Of a DNA stretch of 64,000 nt, positions 17,859-27,199 are shown piece by piece. The notes under the pieces are model-generated. The model saw nothing but the letters and a program-made list of their open reading frames with translations, was not told the origin of the DNA and did not search any database. Position 1 is the first letter of the stretch. Every line of letters starts with the position of its first letter. The translations under genes and the position numbers were made by a program. Source of the DNA: Tidjanibacter sp. (GTDB taxonomy: Bacteria; Bacteroidota; Bacteroidia; Bacteroidales; Rikenellaceae). The stretch is from NCBI GenBank assembly GCA_017936605.1, contig JAGBFH010000008.1, positions 59,552 to 123,551 of the forward strand, read 5' to 3'.

Positions 17859-18947
17859 CTATTTTATCGAGGAGAACATTCCGCTATGGAGGTCCACCTG
17901 AAGGGTTATGCGCTGCTGCCAGCCCCAGTAAGCGCCGTCGTAGTGGTGTACAGAGGAGAATCGTAGCGACACCCCATTCTTAATCTGTGGCTCATAGTAG
18001 AGCTCCAGACGGTTGTAGAAGCCGCTCTCGCCCACGCGGTAGAATGGGTCGCCCGAGTAGAGCGAAGAGCCGTAAATACCGCCCATAGCGTCCTCATAGG
18101 GGGCATCCCAGTAGGGCATCAGGTTGTCGCCCTTGTAGAAAGTATCCTCCACACCCACGGCACCTCTTCGCATCTTCAGCGAGAGTTCATAGCCGCCGGG
18201 CAGAGTGGGTGTGCCGATGTAGTGGCGGTCGTTCTGGTAGCCCTGGAGCCACGAGGCCTGCAGGGTGAACTGATCCAGATTGGTGATGCTGCCAAGACTA
18301 AGTCCGATATATATGTTAGCCAATCCGTTATCCACAACCCCCTTGGCTGTGTCGCTTGCGGCGTGGTGGTGGAGCATCATATTGAAGCCCGCATAGGAGT
18401 AGTTCTTGTGTGCCTCGCTGGCAAAAAGGAGCGTGAACATCTCCCTGCGTGAGGGGGAGCGCAGACCATTCCAGTCACACGCCAACTCGGCAAACCAATA
18501 GGAGCCCACATAGCGTATCATAGCACCCTCAATGGTGGGGTGGAAGAAGGAATAGGTATCCTCGAAGATCGCACGCGAGTAGTTACCACTGAGCTTATTG
18601 CGAGGGAAAAGGCCGAGCGAAGTGCGAAAGCGTCTGGAGGAGTAGTCGTAGTAGGCCACAAACTCGGGCTCGCCGAAGAACTTCTCGCTGCCCATATCGG
18701 CGTGGAGGTTGGCACCCACCATCAGCGAGTGACCATAGCCCCAACCGAGGCCCACCTCGGGCAGAATGTTGGCTCCGAAGATAGTTCCCGAGGGTGTAAC
18801 CATCCTGCTCGGGTCGCCGTACTCGCGGTTATCGAAACGGAAATCGAAGTCCACATCCCACACCACCTCCTGACCACGAGCGGGCATAGCGCCAACAAGT
18901 AGCCACAAAAGTGCAAGCAAAGATATATGTCCAAAAACTCCTTTCAC
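17859..18947 (-). CDS. Probable outer-membrane beta-barrel protein paired with CotH
   Basis: A 362-residue protein with a cleavable signal peptide (MKGVFGHISLLALLWLLVG...ARGQ). The rest is alternating amphipathic strands rich in Tyr, Trp and Gly, consistent with an outer-membrane barrel or porin-like protein; I recognise no named family. It is first of a two-gene unit with the CotH lipoprotein (27-nt gap), so the pair probably works together at the outer membrane. It is divergent from the PAS gene. Confidence 0.65.
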   Translation of the reverse strand: MKGVFGHISLLALLWLLVGAMPARGQEVVWDVDFDFRFDNREYGDPSRMVTPSGTIFGANILPEVGLGWGYGHSLMVGANLHADMGSEKFFGEPEFVAYYDYSSRRFRTSLGLFPRNKLSGNYSRAIFEDTYSFFHPTIEGAMIRYVGSYWFAELACDWNGLRSPSRREMFTLLFASEAHKNYSYAGFNMMLHHHAASDTAKGVVDNGLANIYIGLSLGSITNLDQFTLQASWLQGYQNDRHYIGTPTLPGGYELSLKMRRGAVGVEDTFYKGDNLMPYWDAPYEDAMGGIYGSSLYSGDPFYRVGESGFYNRLELYYEPQIKNGVSLRFSSVHHYDGAYWGWQQRITLQVDLHSGMFSSIK

Positions 18948-18991
18948 GCCACAAAAGTACTTTTTTTTATCCTATTCTGCTACAAATATTG

Positions 18992-18999
18992 TATATTTG
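18992..18999 (+). promoter_or_regulatory. -7 element of the PAS gene
   Basis: TATATTTG, 21 nt before the ATG at 19,021. Confidence 0.5.
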
Positions 19000-19020
19000 T
19001 AAAAACAAACCTCACTAACT

Positions 19021-19341
19021 ATGAAAGATTTTTTTGACTCTGTGGCGGTGTCGATGACCGTCTGTGACCGCGAAGGCAAGGTCGTATATCAGAACAAGCG
19101 TGCTGTGGAGGCACTCGGCGAGGCGCGTGGCCACTCGCTCGAGGAGTGTCATCAGGCCCCCTCGTGGCAGATGATTCAGCGTATGCTCTCCGAGGGGCTC
19201 ACCAATGCCTACACCATCGAGAAGCGCGGTGTGCGCAAACTCATCTACCAGACTCCCTGGTATGAGAACGGCGAGGTGGCAGGCCTGGTGGAGTACTCCA
19301 TCGTGCTGCCCGAGAATATGCCCCACAAGGTAAGAGGGTAG
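19021..19341 (+). CDS. Stand-alone PAS-domain protein
   Basis: A 106-residue cytoplasmic protein that is little more than one PAS domain: AVSMTVCDREGKVVYQNKRA at the N-terminus and a final strand GEVAGLVEYSIVLPE. There is no output domain, so it would sense a ligand or redox state and act through a partner; that is inference. It is a single-gene unit with its own promoter and a strong terminator. Confidence 0.8.
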   Translation: MKDFFDSVAVSMTVCDREGKVVYQNKRAVEALGEARGHSLEECHQAPSWQMIQRMLSEGLTNAYTIEKRGVRKLIYQTPWYENGEVAGLVEYSIVLPENMPHKVRG

Positions 19342-19363
19342 CCCCCACCTCTTCGCAGCAACA

Positions 19364-19401
19364 AAAGAGAGTGCGGCCCACGATTGGGCCGCACTCTCTT
19401 T
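19364..19401. terminator. Bidirectional terminator between convergent genes
   Basis: 17-bp perfect stem (AAAGAGAGTGCGGCCCA) with a 4-nt loop, between the PAS gene and the minus-strand lipoprotein gene. Confidence 0.85.
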
Positions 19402-19423
19402 CATACTATGGATGGAGTTCTTT

Positions 19424-21886
19424 CTATTTCACCGAAACCACAAAACGCTCCTCGGTGAGATTTTTGCTCTCACAACGAGCCTCAAATTGTGTCTGGGCCC
19501 TGAGGCGCGCACTCTCCTTCTTGGCCTCTTCTGCACCCACCACCACACTCTTCTCTGCGGGGGCAACAGACTTCTTGGGCAGCAAAGGAGTACTCCTCTC
19601 GGCACCCAAGCTCACCAGACCAAACTTCTCGAGCGGACGCCACTCCGGGATGGGTGCCACCAGATTGCGAGCAGTGGGGTCAACGAAATTATCGGGATTG
19701 CCCACATTGCCCTTCAGACAACCGAATGGACGACGGAAGATATGGCTGAATTTGCCATTGTGGTCATAGGCCACAGCGCACATTGTGTACATCTCCAAGT
19801 CGTATGGGTCATCCTCGTTGTAGGTGAGCGGGAAGAGCGTAGCATCGTAGTGGCTGCCATCCTGGGGCAGATACTCCAGGAAGATGGAATCGGGGTAGAG
19901 TTCGGGATCCGAGAGGTCGCGGGCATAAACAGTGTAGTAGAATACCGAGTAGTCGCCACTAACCTCAACCGTTGCGGGCAGAAGAGCATCGCCATATTGC
20001 AAATACTCTTTGTAGTTGCGGTAGCCCGCACTCACAAGCTCCTGAATGTCATAGTAGTCGTTGAAAATCACCTCAATGGTAATGTCGGCATACTCGACCG
20101 CCTTGGTGGTGAATGTTTCGCTGAAGATGACATCCGTCAAGAACTCACCCGACTCATAATCCATAATCACCACACCAATCTTATAGTTGGTACTGGGATA
20201 AAGTCCACCGACAGTTTCGCTTACGGTTCCCTGCGAAAGCCTCCAGGAAGCAAAGGCCGCAAAGTCGCCTTCATACCAATCGGCAATGACTACATCGGTA
20301 ATATAATCCTTGACCTCCTGTGCTGTGTAGCGTGCATCATAGATGCCCCAGAAGAAGTGGTGGCCATCATCAGACGGGTCAATCTTAATCCAAGCCTCCT
20401 CGGTGTCGACGGTCCATTCAAACTCAAAGGTGCAATCTTTCGGGTCGTCCGAACGAGCCGTCGTGAACTCCTCTCTGAGGATATAGGAGGTAGTCTGGGT
20501 GCCTGCCAAGTAGCCAAAGGCCACGAAAGTATAGTTCGTATTGGGCTCCAGGTGGGTATATGTGCGGGTACGACCACCGCTGAATGTATACTCATCGAGC
20601 AGGTAATCGTAGTTAAAGGTGAGATAATCATAGAGCGTCTTATCGTCCATCTCGGCAATGGTGCTGCTCTCTACGGCGATGACCGTATAGGGGTCATTGT
20701 TGCTGGTAGTGGTGACCATATCCGCCGAGGACTGGGTGATATTCTCCACCTTGAGGGTGATTATATTGTCGGAGGGCTCGACGGGGAGTGTTGTATGCTC
20801 ATAGGATGACACCTCTCCGATAAGCTCGCAGTTCTCATTCCACTTGGCTGCGAAGAAGAGATAGGTGGTTGCACCATCACAAGCCATAGACTCGTCAAAC
20901 AACCTACCTGTTTCATTAAAGATGGAGTAGAAACCACTGCGATCACTAATGAACTCATAGTCAATCAGGATGTCGATGTTGGCGTCTATCTCACCCTTCT
21001 GGATAGCCTCACGCAGGTCGGTAGTGTTATAGCTCTCAAACCACTCCTCTACCAGCGCCTTCTTCACGATGCCGAAGTAGTAGGGCACGCCGGTATGCGA
21101 AGGGGTCACATCGAAGAAGAGCCTGTGATTCTCCTCCATAACATTGAACTCAAAGGTCAGGTCGCCCTCCCAGGGAGCCTCGGTTGTAAAGGCCTCCCAC
21201 ACCACATCGGTAGTACGCTCACCCTTGGGGGTGATACCATAGGCGTAGAGCACATACTCGGTGTTGGGCTCCAGGTTCTCAAAGAGAATGTTCTCAATGG
21301 TGCCAACAGCCAACATATCCGTAAGGTACTCCTCAAGCGTTAGGTCCCTAATCTCGGCCAGATAGGCAAAATACTCGAGGTTGTCATCAAAGAGTGCCGA
21401 ATCGGACCTCTGGGAGTCGAAGTATGCCTTGGAGCTCACCATAGGAATCCAAGTGAGTTCGGGATCGTTCGTAAATACGGAGAAGTAGAGGTCGGCAGCC
21501 GTCACATCGAGAATCTCCAGGCGTAGGGGGGTATCGTAGCACGACTGGGTAACTGCGATATTCACATCCTCGGCCCCTTTGTAGGAGATGGTGATGGTTG
21601 CGGTGCGCTCCTCACTCTCGGTGTTCTCCGAGGCGGAAATCTCAATGGTGCGCACCTTATTGGTAGCCACTGTGAGCCACTCGGCCTCGTGGGCTACCGA
21701 TATTTTCTCGCCCTCAAGGGCATTCTCCACAAGGTAGGCAACCGACACAGCCGCACCACTCGAAGAGAGAACCACCTCACTCTCACCCAACTGGATGACG
21801 GGCGAAGGAATCTCGGGCTCCTCCTGGCAGGCAAAGAGGCCTACAAGGAGTGTAGCAAGCAACAAAATTTTGTTAATTTTTTTCAT
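19424..21886 (-). CDS. Large BACON/Fn3-type surface lipoprotein
   Basis: An 820-residue lipoprotein (MKKINKILLLATLLVGLFAC, lipid Cys20). A BACON-like domain covers about residues 30-115 (VTQSCYD at its end). Four or so Fn3-like repeats follow, marked by LEPNTEYVLYAYGITPKG, LEPNTNYTFVAFGY and LYPSTNYKIGVVIMD. The segment LTLEEYLTDMLAVG recurs almost unchanged in the frameshifted lipoprotein at 23.4 kb, so the two are paralogues. It is the second gene of an operon behind the Omp28-like gene (16-nt gap). Surface binding is likely; the ligand is unknown. Confidence 0.8.
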   Translation of the reverse strand: MKKINKILLLATLLVGLFACQEEPEIPSPVIQLGESEVVLSSSGAAVSVAYLVENALEGEKISVAHEAEWLTVATNKVRTIEISASENTESEERTATITISYKGAEDVNIAVTQSCYDTPLRLEILDVTAADLYFSVFTNDPELTWIPMVSSKAYFDSQRSDSALFDDNLEYFAYLAEIRDLTLEEYLTDMLAVGTIENILFENLEPNTEYVLYAYGITPKGERTTDVVWEAFTTEAPWEGDLTFEFNVMEENHRLFFDVTPSHTGVPYYFGIVKKALVEEWFESYNTTDLREAIQKGEIDANIDILIDYEFISDRSGFYSIFNETGRLFDESMACDGATTYLFFAAKWNENCELIGEVSSYEHTTLPVEPSDNIITLKVENITQSSADMVTTTSNNDPYTVIAVESSTIAEMDDKTLYDYLTFNYDYLLDEYTFSGGRTRTYTHLEPNTNYTFVAFGYLAGTQTTSYILREEFTTARSDDPKDCTFEFEWTVDTEEAWIKIDPSDDGHHFFWGIYDARYTAQEVKDYITDVVIADWYEGDFAAFASWRLSQGTVSETVGGLYPSTNYKIGVVIMDYESGEFLTDVIFSETFTTKAVEYADITIEVIFNDYYDIQELVSAGYRNYKEYLQYGDALLPATVEVSGDYSVFYYTVYARDLSDPELYPDSIFLEYLPQDGSHYDATLFPLTYNEDDPYDLEMYTMCAVAYDHNGKFSHIFRRPFGCLKGNVGNPDNFVDPTARNLVAPIPEWRPLEKFGLVSLGAERSTPLLPKKSVAPAEKSVVVGAEEAKKESARLRAQTQFEARCESKNLTEERFVVSVK

Positions 21887-21902
21887 AGTATTCTCTTACC
21901 TA

Positions 21903-23018
21903 TTAGTTATACGCATACTCAACACTGCCACCCACGGGGCACAGGGTAGTATTAAGGAGCTCCATCTTGCCGTTGCCGTCCTCGGTGGTCACAAAGACCA
22001 CGAGTTTGCAATTACCCTCCACCCACTTTTCGTTCAGTTCGGCCGAGAGGATGGTTGCAACAGTTTTGCCCGCCTCAACCGAGCCTACACTCTTGCCATA
22101 GAGGCGCTCACTGCGGTTGTTGCCAACCATCTCACGCAAGCAGTTGCTGTGGACATTCTGCCACGACGAGGTTGCACCACTCTGTGTGCCGGGGATGTTG
22201 TCCTCCAACACCCACACACCCACACGGTAGATGCCCGACTTGGCGGCCTTGAGCTCGATGTGAGTGTAGATGTTGCCATCCACAACCGTCGAGGAGGCGG
22301 CAATACCCACCGAGGCCTGTGGCTCGTGGAAGAGGTCGATGCAGCTCTTCATACTCTCCAACTCGCCCAGGAACTCTTTGGTCTCAAAGAAGTTGAACGA
22401 CACCCAAGGATAGGAGTGAACACCCAGCGTGGAGGAGAGAATGGTTGCAGCCGAGCTGTAGGCGCCATCGTCCTCGTTGTAGGAGTGCGAGGCGATGTGA
22501 ACATATTTTGAGTTGTAGGCCTCATCCTCGGCCAGACGCTTGAGGTTGTTCATCACACTGGGGCAGTTGGGACACGCGGTGCCGGTGTGCTGAATCAGAA
22601 GTATCTTGTGGTCAAAATCGGTGCTCGCCTTGTTGGGGTCGGCGGGAGTGTCGGCCACACCACTTACAGCCTTGAGGAAAAGATCGTTGGATACCTCCAG
22701 ACCATAGAGGGCATAGAGCGTGTAGTCGCCCGCCTTGGTGGTCGAAAAGTTTACGCTGCCGAGGGGCTGGTCGCTCTCGGAGGTGTAGATTTCGGCCTTC
22801 GAACTGATGTCGTGAATCATACCGCTCTCGTCTGTAAGGAGCACCGAGAGGGTTGCTACATCGGTACCATTGGCGCGGATGATGTCACGGCTTGAGATTA
22901 GGGAGATGGTGCCCGAGAGGTTGTCCTTCTGGTCGTCACCATCGGAGGGAGTACCCTCGCAGGAGGCACAGAGGGCCACCATTGCAAAGGATAGCAGAAG
23001 ATTGAATAACTTTTTCAT
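21903..23018 (-). CDS. Omp28-related outer-membrane lipoprotein with thioredoxin-like domain
   Basis: A 371-residue lipoprotein (MKKLFNLLLSFAMVALCASC). After an Ig-like N-terminal part (about 35-130) comes a thioredoxin-like region with HTGTACPNCPSVMNNLKRL; its CxxC pair in CPNC is the position of the redox motif in this family. The C-terminus (GIYRVGVWVLEDNI and following) matches the Omp28 pattern. Omp28 of Porphyromonas gingivalis is a surface adhesin; here the function is inferred by family only. It is the first gene of the operon with the 820-residue lipoprotein. Confidence 0.8.
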   Translation of the reverse strand: MKKLFNLLLSFAMVALCASCEGTPSDGDDQKDNLSGTISLISSRDIIRANGTDVATLSVLLTDESGMIHDISSKAEIYTSESDQPLGSVNFSTTKAGDYTLYALYGLEVSNDLFLKAVSGVADTPADPNKASTDFDHKILLIQHTGTACPNCPSVMNNLKRLAEDEAYNSKYVHIASHSYNEDDGAYSSAATILSSTLGVHSYPWVSFNFFETKEFLGELESMKSCIDLFHEPQASVGIAASSTVVDGNIYTHIELKAAKSGIYRVGVWVLEDNIPGTQSGATSSWQNVHSNCLREMVGNNRSERLYGKSVGSVEAGKTVATILSAELNEKWVEGNCKLVVFVTTEDGNGKMELLNTTLCPVGGSVEYAYN

Positions 23019-23209
23019 CTCTAAATTCAGTTTTTATGGATTGTGGTTTTTAACTGTTAAATAAACATATATACATTCAAAGGTAAGAAGAATCTCGGAA
23101 AATGCAACCTCCGTGGCCCCAAAATGGCTCTGTGGCGGCAATTTTTTTGTTCGAAAGGGAAAAACAAACCATCCCCGAAATATTTTTTTGAAATTTTTTT
23201 GCGATTTTT

Positions 23210-23240
23210 TTTGGAAGAAGAAATAAAGTTTATACCTTTG
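23210..23240 (+). promoter_or_regulatory. Promoter of tRNA-Lys
   Basis: TTTG at 23,210-23,213, a 19-nt spacer and TACCTTTG at 23,233-23,240 give an exact match to the Bacteroidetes consensus. Confidence 0.8.
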
Positions 23241-23252
23241 TCCCCGCTTAAG

Positions 23253-23325
23253 GCTTCTTTAGCTCAGTTGGTAGAGCACGACACTCTTAATGTTGGGGTC
23301 CTGGGTTCGAGCCCCAGAGGGAGCA
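23253..23325 (+). tRNA. tRNA-Lys(CTT)
   Basis: A 73-nt cloverleaf. The acceptor GCTTCTT pairs with AGGGAGC through two G-U pairs; the D arm is GCTC/GAGC, and the anticodon stem CGACA/TGTTG holds the loop CTCTTAA with anticodon CTT at 23,286-23,288. The T arm is CTGGG/CCCAG. The discriminator is A and CCA is not encoded. It has its own promoter and terminator. Confidence 0.95.
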
Positions 23326-23333
23326 CAGCAATG

Positions 23334-23359
23334 AAAGGACAGTCATTTGACTGTCCTTT
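23334..23359 (+). terminator. Terminator after tRNA-Lys
   Basis: 11-bp perfect stem (AAAGGACAGTC) with ATTT loop, 8 nt after the tRNA. Confidence 0.8.
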
Positions 23360-23398
23360 ATACAAACAACCCTAACATTAACTTAAACCACACTATTT

Positions 23399-25566
23399 AT
23401 GAAAAAATTAGCCACAACTCTAATGTCATTGAGCTTTTTGCTCCTCAGTATGATTGGTTGTCAGCCAGAGCCTGTTGAACCTACCCCCGATGGTCCTGAG
23501 TTTGAAATGACCATCAATCAGGTAACCAAGAGCTCGGTGAACTTCACCGTGGAGCCACTCGACAAAGAGACTCCCTATTTGCTTATGATTATTGACAAGC
23601 AGACCTTCGACTCCTTCCCCTCGGTAGATGCCTATATTGAGGATGATATGCGTTGGATTGAAGAGATGGCCGAAATCGAAGAGGTGTCCCTTGAGGAGTA
23701 TCTGACCGACCTTCTTATCGTAGGCGACATCTCCGATATGTCGGATGGCCTCCAGCCCAATACGGAGTACATCCTCTATGCCTACCATATGACCTATGCA
23801 GGCGAGGTAATCTCCGACTTGGCACAAAAGAGCTTCAAAACCAGCGACTATGCACTCAACAGTGACACATTTGAGATTACCGTGAGGATGTTACCTACAC
23901 CTCGGCAGTCATCAATGTGAAGCCCTCGTCTGCCTCCACCCCCTACTTCCTCAATGTCGTAAGCGAGGAGGATTTGGCAAGTTATGGTGGTGGTCAGCAG
24001 GCCTACACCACCCACCTGGAGCAGCTTCGCGACTACTATCTCTCCTTTGGCAAGACTCCCGAAGAGATGATTGCAAACCTCTGCTTCGTGGGCGAGAAGT
24101 CTTTGACTATGGCAAATCTTGCAGCCGGCAAGAAATACTACGCCTATGCTATGAGCGTAGATGAGGAGTTCTTCGTATGCTCCCAGGTTGCAGAGCAGGA
24201 GTTCGAGACCCCCAGTCCCACTGCATCCTCTCTCACTTTCGAAGTCGACATCGAGGAGTATTTCTACGACCACATTGCCGGTACGGTAACCCCCTCCAAC
24301 GACGACCCCTACATCTGCACCGTACAGATGGCCGAGTCGCTCTCCTGGTATGAGACCGAAGAGGAGTATATGGCCTCTGTTATAGACGAACTGAATTGGT
24401 GGCACGGAGGTGTTGATTCGGCACTTCGCACCGGCGTAACCGACCTCTCCACCTATGCGGGCCTCTACCCCGAGACGAGCTACATTGTCGTATGTTTCGG
24501 CTATGATGGCGCCCCCAACACTTCGCTCTTCACCTATGAGTTTACGACCTCTGCCGCCAATGGCGACCCCAGCAAACTCGAGTTTGAATTTGAGGCCAAC
24601 GATATCACCCACAACTCTATGTCGGTGAACTACAAGCCCTCCGAGGGTGTGTACTATTTTGCATCGCTGGTAGCCAAAGAGCAGATTGAGAGCTACACCG
24701 AGTTTGAGGGTAGCGAGGCTGCCGCTCTTGTGGCGATTGCCAACGAGGAGATTGACTATGGTGCCTACTGGTTTGACTGCACTCGTGCAGAGTACCTCGC
24801 CGATTTGGGTGCCTCCATCGGTCAGGTAAACATCCCCTACAATCAGCTCTCGCCCTCGACCGACTATGTAGCCTATGGCGTTGCCGTAGATATGGAGACT
24901 GGCGAGCTGGCTTCCGACAAAGTATCCGTAAGTGAGGTATTCCGCACCCTCGACAAGGTTGTAAGTGACGCAACCGTCGACTTCATCTTTGGCAACTACT
25001 ACGATGGCACCGCTTTGGCAGAGCTCGATGCTGCCCAGTTCAACAATTGCCGCGGCCAGGTTGTGGTACCCTACACCGTTAGCGTTAATGATTCGGCAGC
25101 GGCTTGGTATACCACCTTCTCGCAGGGCGATTACACCGAGTGGGGCTGCACCGACGACGACATCTACGCCGAGCTTATCACCTATGGCGTAGATTGGGGT
25201 TCCGACTTGGTGGCCATCAATGCAGAATCCGGCGTTGCCGTATTGCCCTACGATGAGCCCTTCTCCTTCTTGGGTATAGCAGAGGATATGGATGGCAACT
25301 TTGGCGTAGGTACCCTCGAGGTGGTATCCTTCAGCAAGGAGGGTGTATCGCCTGCCGAGGAGTTCATTGCCTCGCTTGCATCTGCTCTGCCCGCCAAAGC
25401 GCCTGCCAAGGCCGCCGTTGCTCCTCGCGGCAAGAGGATTTTCAATCGTGCCGAGAGCGTAGCCACCGGTATGATGAATAGGCCCACAAATATGAGCAGC
25501 CCCAAGGTGAAGGAACCCACCTTCGTTAAGCCCACCCTGGGCAAGCGTATCATCGCTGTTCGCTAA
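23399..25566 (+). pseudogene. Fn3-type surface lipoprotein interrupted by a one-base deletion
   Basis: Two abutting frames, 23,399-23,920 and 23,917-25,566, encode one protein. The first has the lipoprotein signal (MKKLATTLMSLSFLLLSMIGC) and one Fn3-like unit; the second continues the pattern without a start of its own kind. Adding one G after 23,884 (GTGAGG to GTGGAGG) joins them as FEITVEDVTYTSAVINVKPS and gives about 722 residues. The protein is a paralogue of the one at 19.4-21.9 kb (LEEYLTDLLIVG). It may be a true pseudogene, a reversible frameshift or a sequencing error; the lack of other damage favours a recent event. Confidence 0.8.
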
Positions 25567-25592
25567 GCGCCTCCCATCACTATCACAAAGCA

Positions 25593-25622
25593 GAGGGTGA
25601 CTAATTAGTTTTAGTCACCCTC
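25593..25622 (+). terminator. Terminator after the frameshifted lipoprotein gene
   Basis: 11-bp stem (GAGGGTGACTA) followed by GCTTTATTTT. Confidence 0.75.
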
Positions 25623-25645
25623 GCTTTATTTTCGACGAAAAGTGC

Positions 25646-25653
25646 TATCTTTG
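25646..25653 (+). promoter_or_regulatory. -7 element of the DUF4434-type gene
   Basis: TATCTTTG, 31 nt before the ATG at 25,685. Confidence 0.5.
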
Positions 25654-25684
25654 TACGGAATAACCACAAACTCGACCTAAAACT

Positions 25685-27127
25685 ATGAAACGACTTCTTT
25701 GTTCGATTCTTGTGCTGATGGGCTGCACCACCCTACTCTTGGGCGGCAATATCAAGCCCGTGACCGGCACCTTCATCAACCTCGCCTATCAGGATGTGCG
25801 CAACCGCTACACCAACCCTGCGGGTGTGGATATGACCAGCCCCGAGCTCTGGGAGGCCAAGGTGGCCGAGATGAGCGAGATGGGTATGGAGTACCTCATT
25901 TTTATGGCTGTTGCCAACGACGGCCTTGCCTTCTACCCCTCGAGCCTTATGCCCCACCACTATCCCGAGGGGCGCAAAAGCCCCGTGGAGGCCATTATGG
26001 ACGCTGCCGCCGAGCACGGTATGAAGGTCTTTATGAGCACCGGTTGGGCCGAGAATCAGGACGACAACCTGCGTATTGCCCGCATCAAGCAGCGCCAGAT
26101 GGATATGATGGTTGAGCTCGCCGAGCTCTTCGGCTCCCACGAGGCCTTCTACGGTTGGTACCTGCCCGTGGAGGACTGCTTGGGCCCAGTGCTGACCGAC
26201 TATGCTGTGGAGGCCGTCAATGCCCTCACCGACCACGCCCGAGGACTCACCCCCGAGGCCAAGATTCTCATCTCGCCCTACGGCATCTTCAACTCCGACT
26301 TCTCGCACCCCAACTACGCACGCCAGATAGGCCGCCTGAAGGTGGACATCATAGCCTACCAAGACGAGGTGGGCTGCGTGAGGGAGAAGTTCCCCCTGCC
26401 CCGTCTGCGCGAGAACTGGAGGCGACTGGCCGAGATACACTCTTCGCTCCCCATTGAGATGTGGGCCAACTGCGAGAGTTTCACCTGGGAGCGTGGCACC
26501 AACGACCGCACCTCGGCACTCATCCCTGCCGCACCGGAGAGATTCAGGGCCCAGTTGGAGGCCGCAAGCGAGGCGGGCGTGGAGCGCATCGTATCGTTTA
26601 TGATGTGCGGAATCTTCGACCCCGAGGGCTCCACCTACGCACTCGGACAGCCCGACCTTGCCACAAGGGCCGCCGAGGAGTATATGGCCTGGAGAGAGGA
26701 GCGCAAACCCTTGAGAATGAGCGAAGCGGTCATCGGAGTAGAGTGCTCCGAGCCTCGACTTACGGACGGTATCTTGGCCGACGAGAGCACCGAGCACGCG
26801 GGGTGGATAAGGCTCAACCGAGGGGAGCACGAAATTGAGATAACACTACCAGAGGAGTGCGAGAGCGTTACCCTCCACCTTGGTGCGCTCAACTATGTGC
26901 CCGACGGCGTTTGCCTACCCGAGCGAGTGGCACTCTACGGCTTGGAAGAGGGCACCGAGTACACCCTGCTGGGCGTGTCGCAACCCTATGCTTGGCCCAA
27001 CAACCGCCACGATGCGTGGGTGTCGGAGCTGGCCATCAGTGGCAAGACCGCGGGTGCACGACACCTCAAGGTGGTCCTCACCTGCCCCTCCAAGTGCTAC
27101 ATCGACGAGGTGGTAATCGGCAGGTAG
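25685..27127 (+). CDS. Exported DUF4434-type TIM-barrel protein, probable glycoside-active
   Basis: A 480-residue protein with an N-terminal hydrophobic signal (MKRLLCSILVLMGCTTLLLG). The barrel part (about 25-340) contains GTFINLAYQDVRNRY, MGMEYLIFMAVANDGLAFYP, YGWYLPVEDCLGP and ILISPYGIF, which resemble DUF4434 proteins. The C-terminal 120 residues form a beta-sandwich (ITLPEECESVTLHLGALNY), as in the DUF5109-type tail. Such proteins occur in carbohydrate-use loci and are thought to act on glycans. Cys14 lies in MGCTTLL, so it may be a lipoprotein. No SusC/D pair is adjacent. Confidence 0.7.
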   Translation: MKRLLCSILVLMGCTTLLLGGNIKPVTGTFINLAYQDVRNRYTNPAGVDMTSPELWEAKVAEMSEMGMEYLIFMAVANDGLAFYPSSLMPHHYPEGRKSPVEAIMDAAAEHGMKVFMSTGWAENQDDNLRIARIKQRQMDMMVELAELFGSHEAFYGWYLPVEDCLGPVLTDYAVEAVNALTDHARGLTPEAKILISPYGIFNSDFSHPNYARQIGRLKVDIIAYQDEVGCVREKFPLPRLRENWRRLAEIHSSLPIEMWANCESFTWERGTNDRTSALIPAAPERFRAQLEAASEAGVERIVSFMMCGIFDPEGSTYALGQPDLATRAAEEYMAWREERKPLRMSEAVIGVECSEPRLTDGILADESTEHAGWIRLNRGEHEIEITLPEECESVTLHLGALNYVPDGVCLPERVALYGLEEGTEYTLLGVSQPYAWPNNRHDAWVSELAISGKTAGARHLKVVLTCPSKCYIDEVVIGR

Positions 27128-27199
27128 TCGGCACCACTTACTTTTTTGCAACAATTATTTTTGTACCTTTACATACCGAAAACGAATTACCCACATACT

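Noticed and set aside
19412..20809. 465-codon plus-strand frame opposite the 820-residue lipoprotein
   Set aside because: Low-complexity antisense translation; the minus strand has a signal peptide and repeats.
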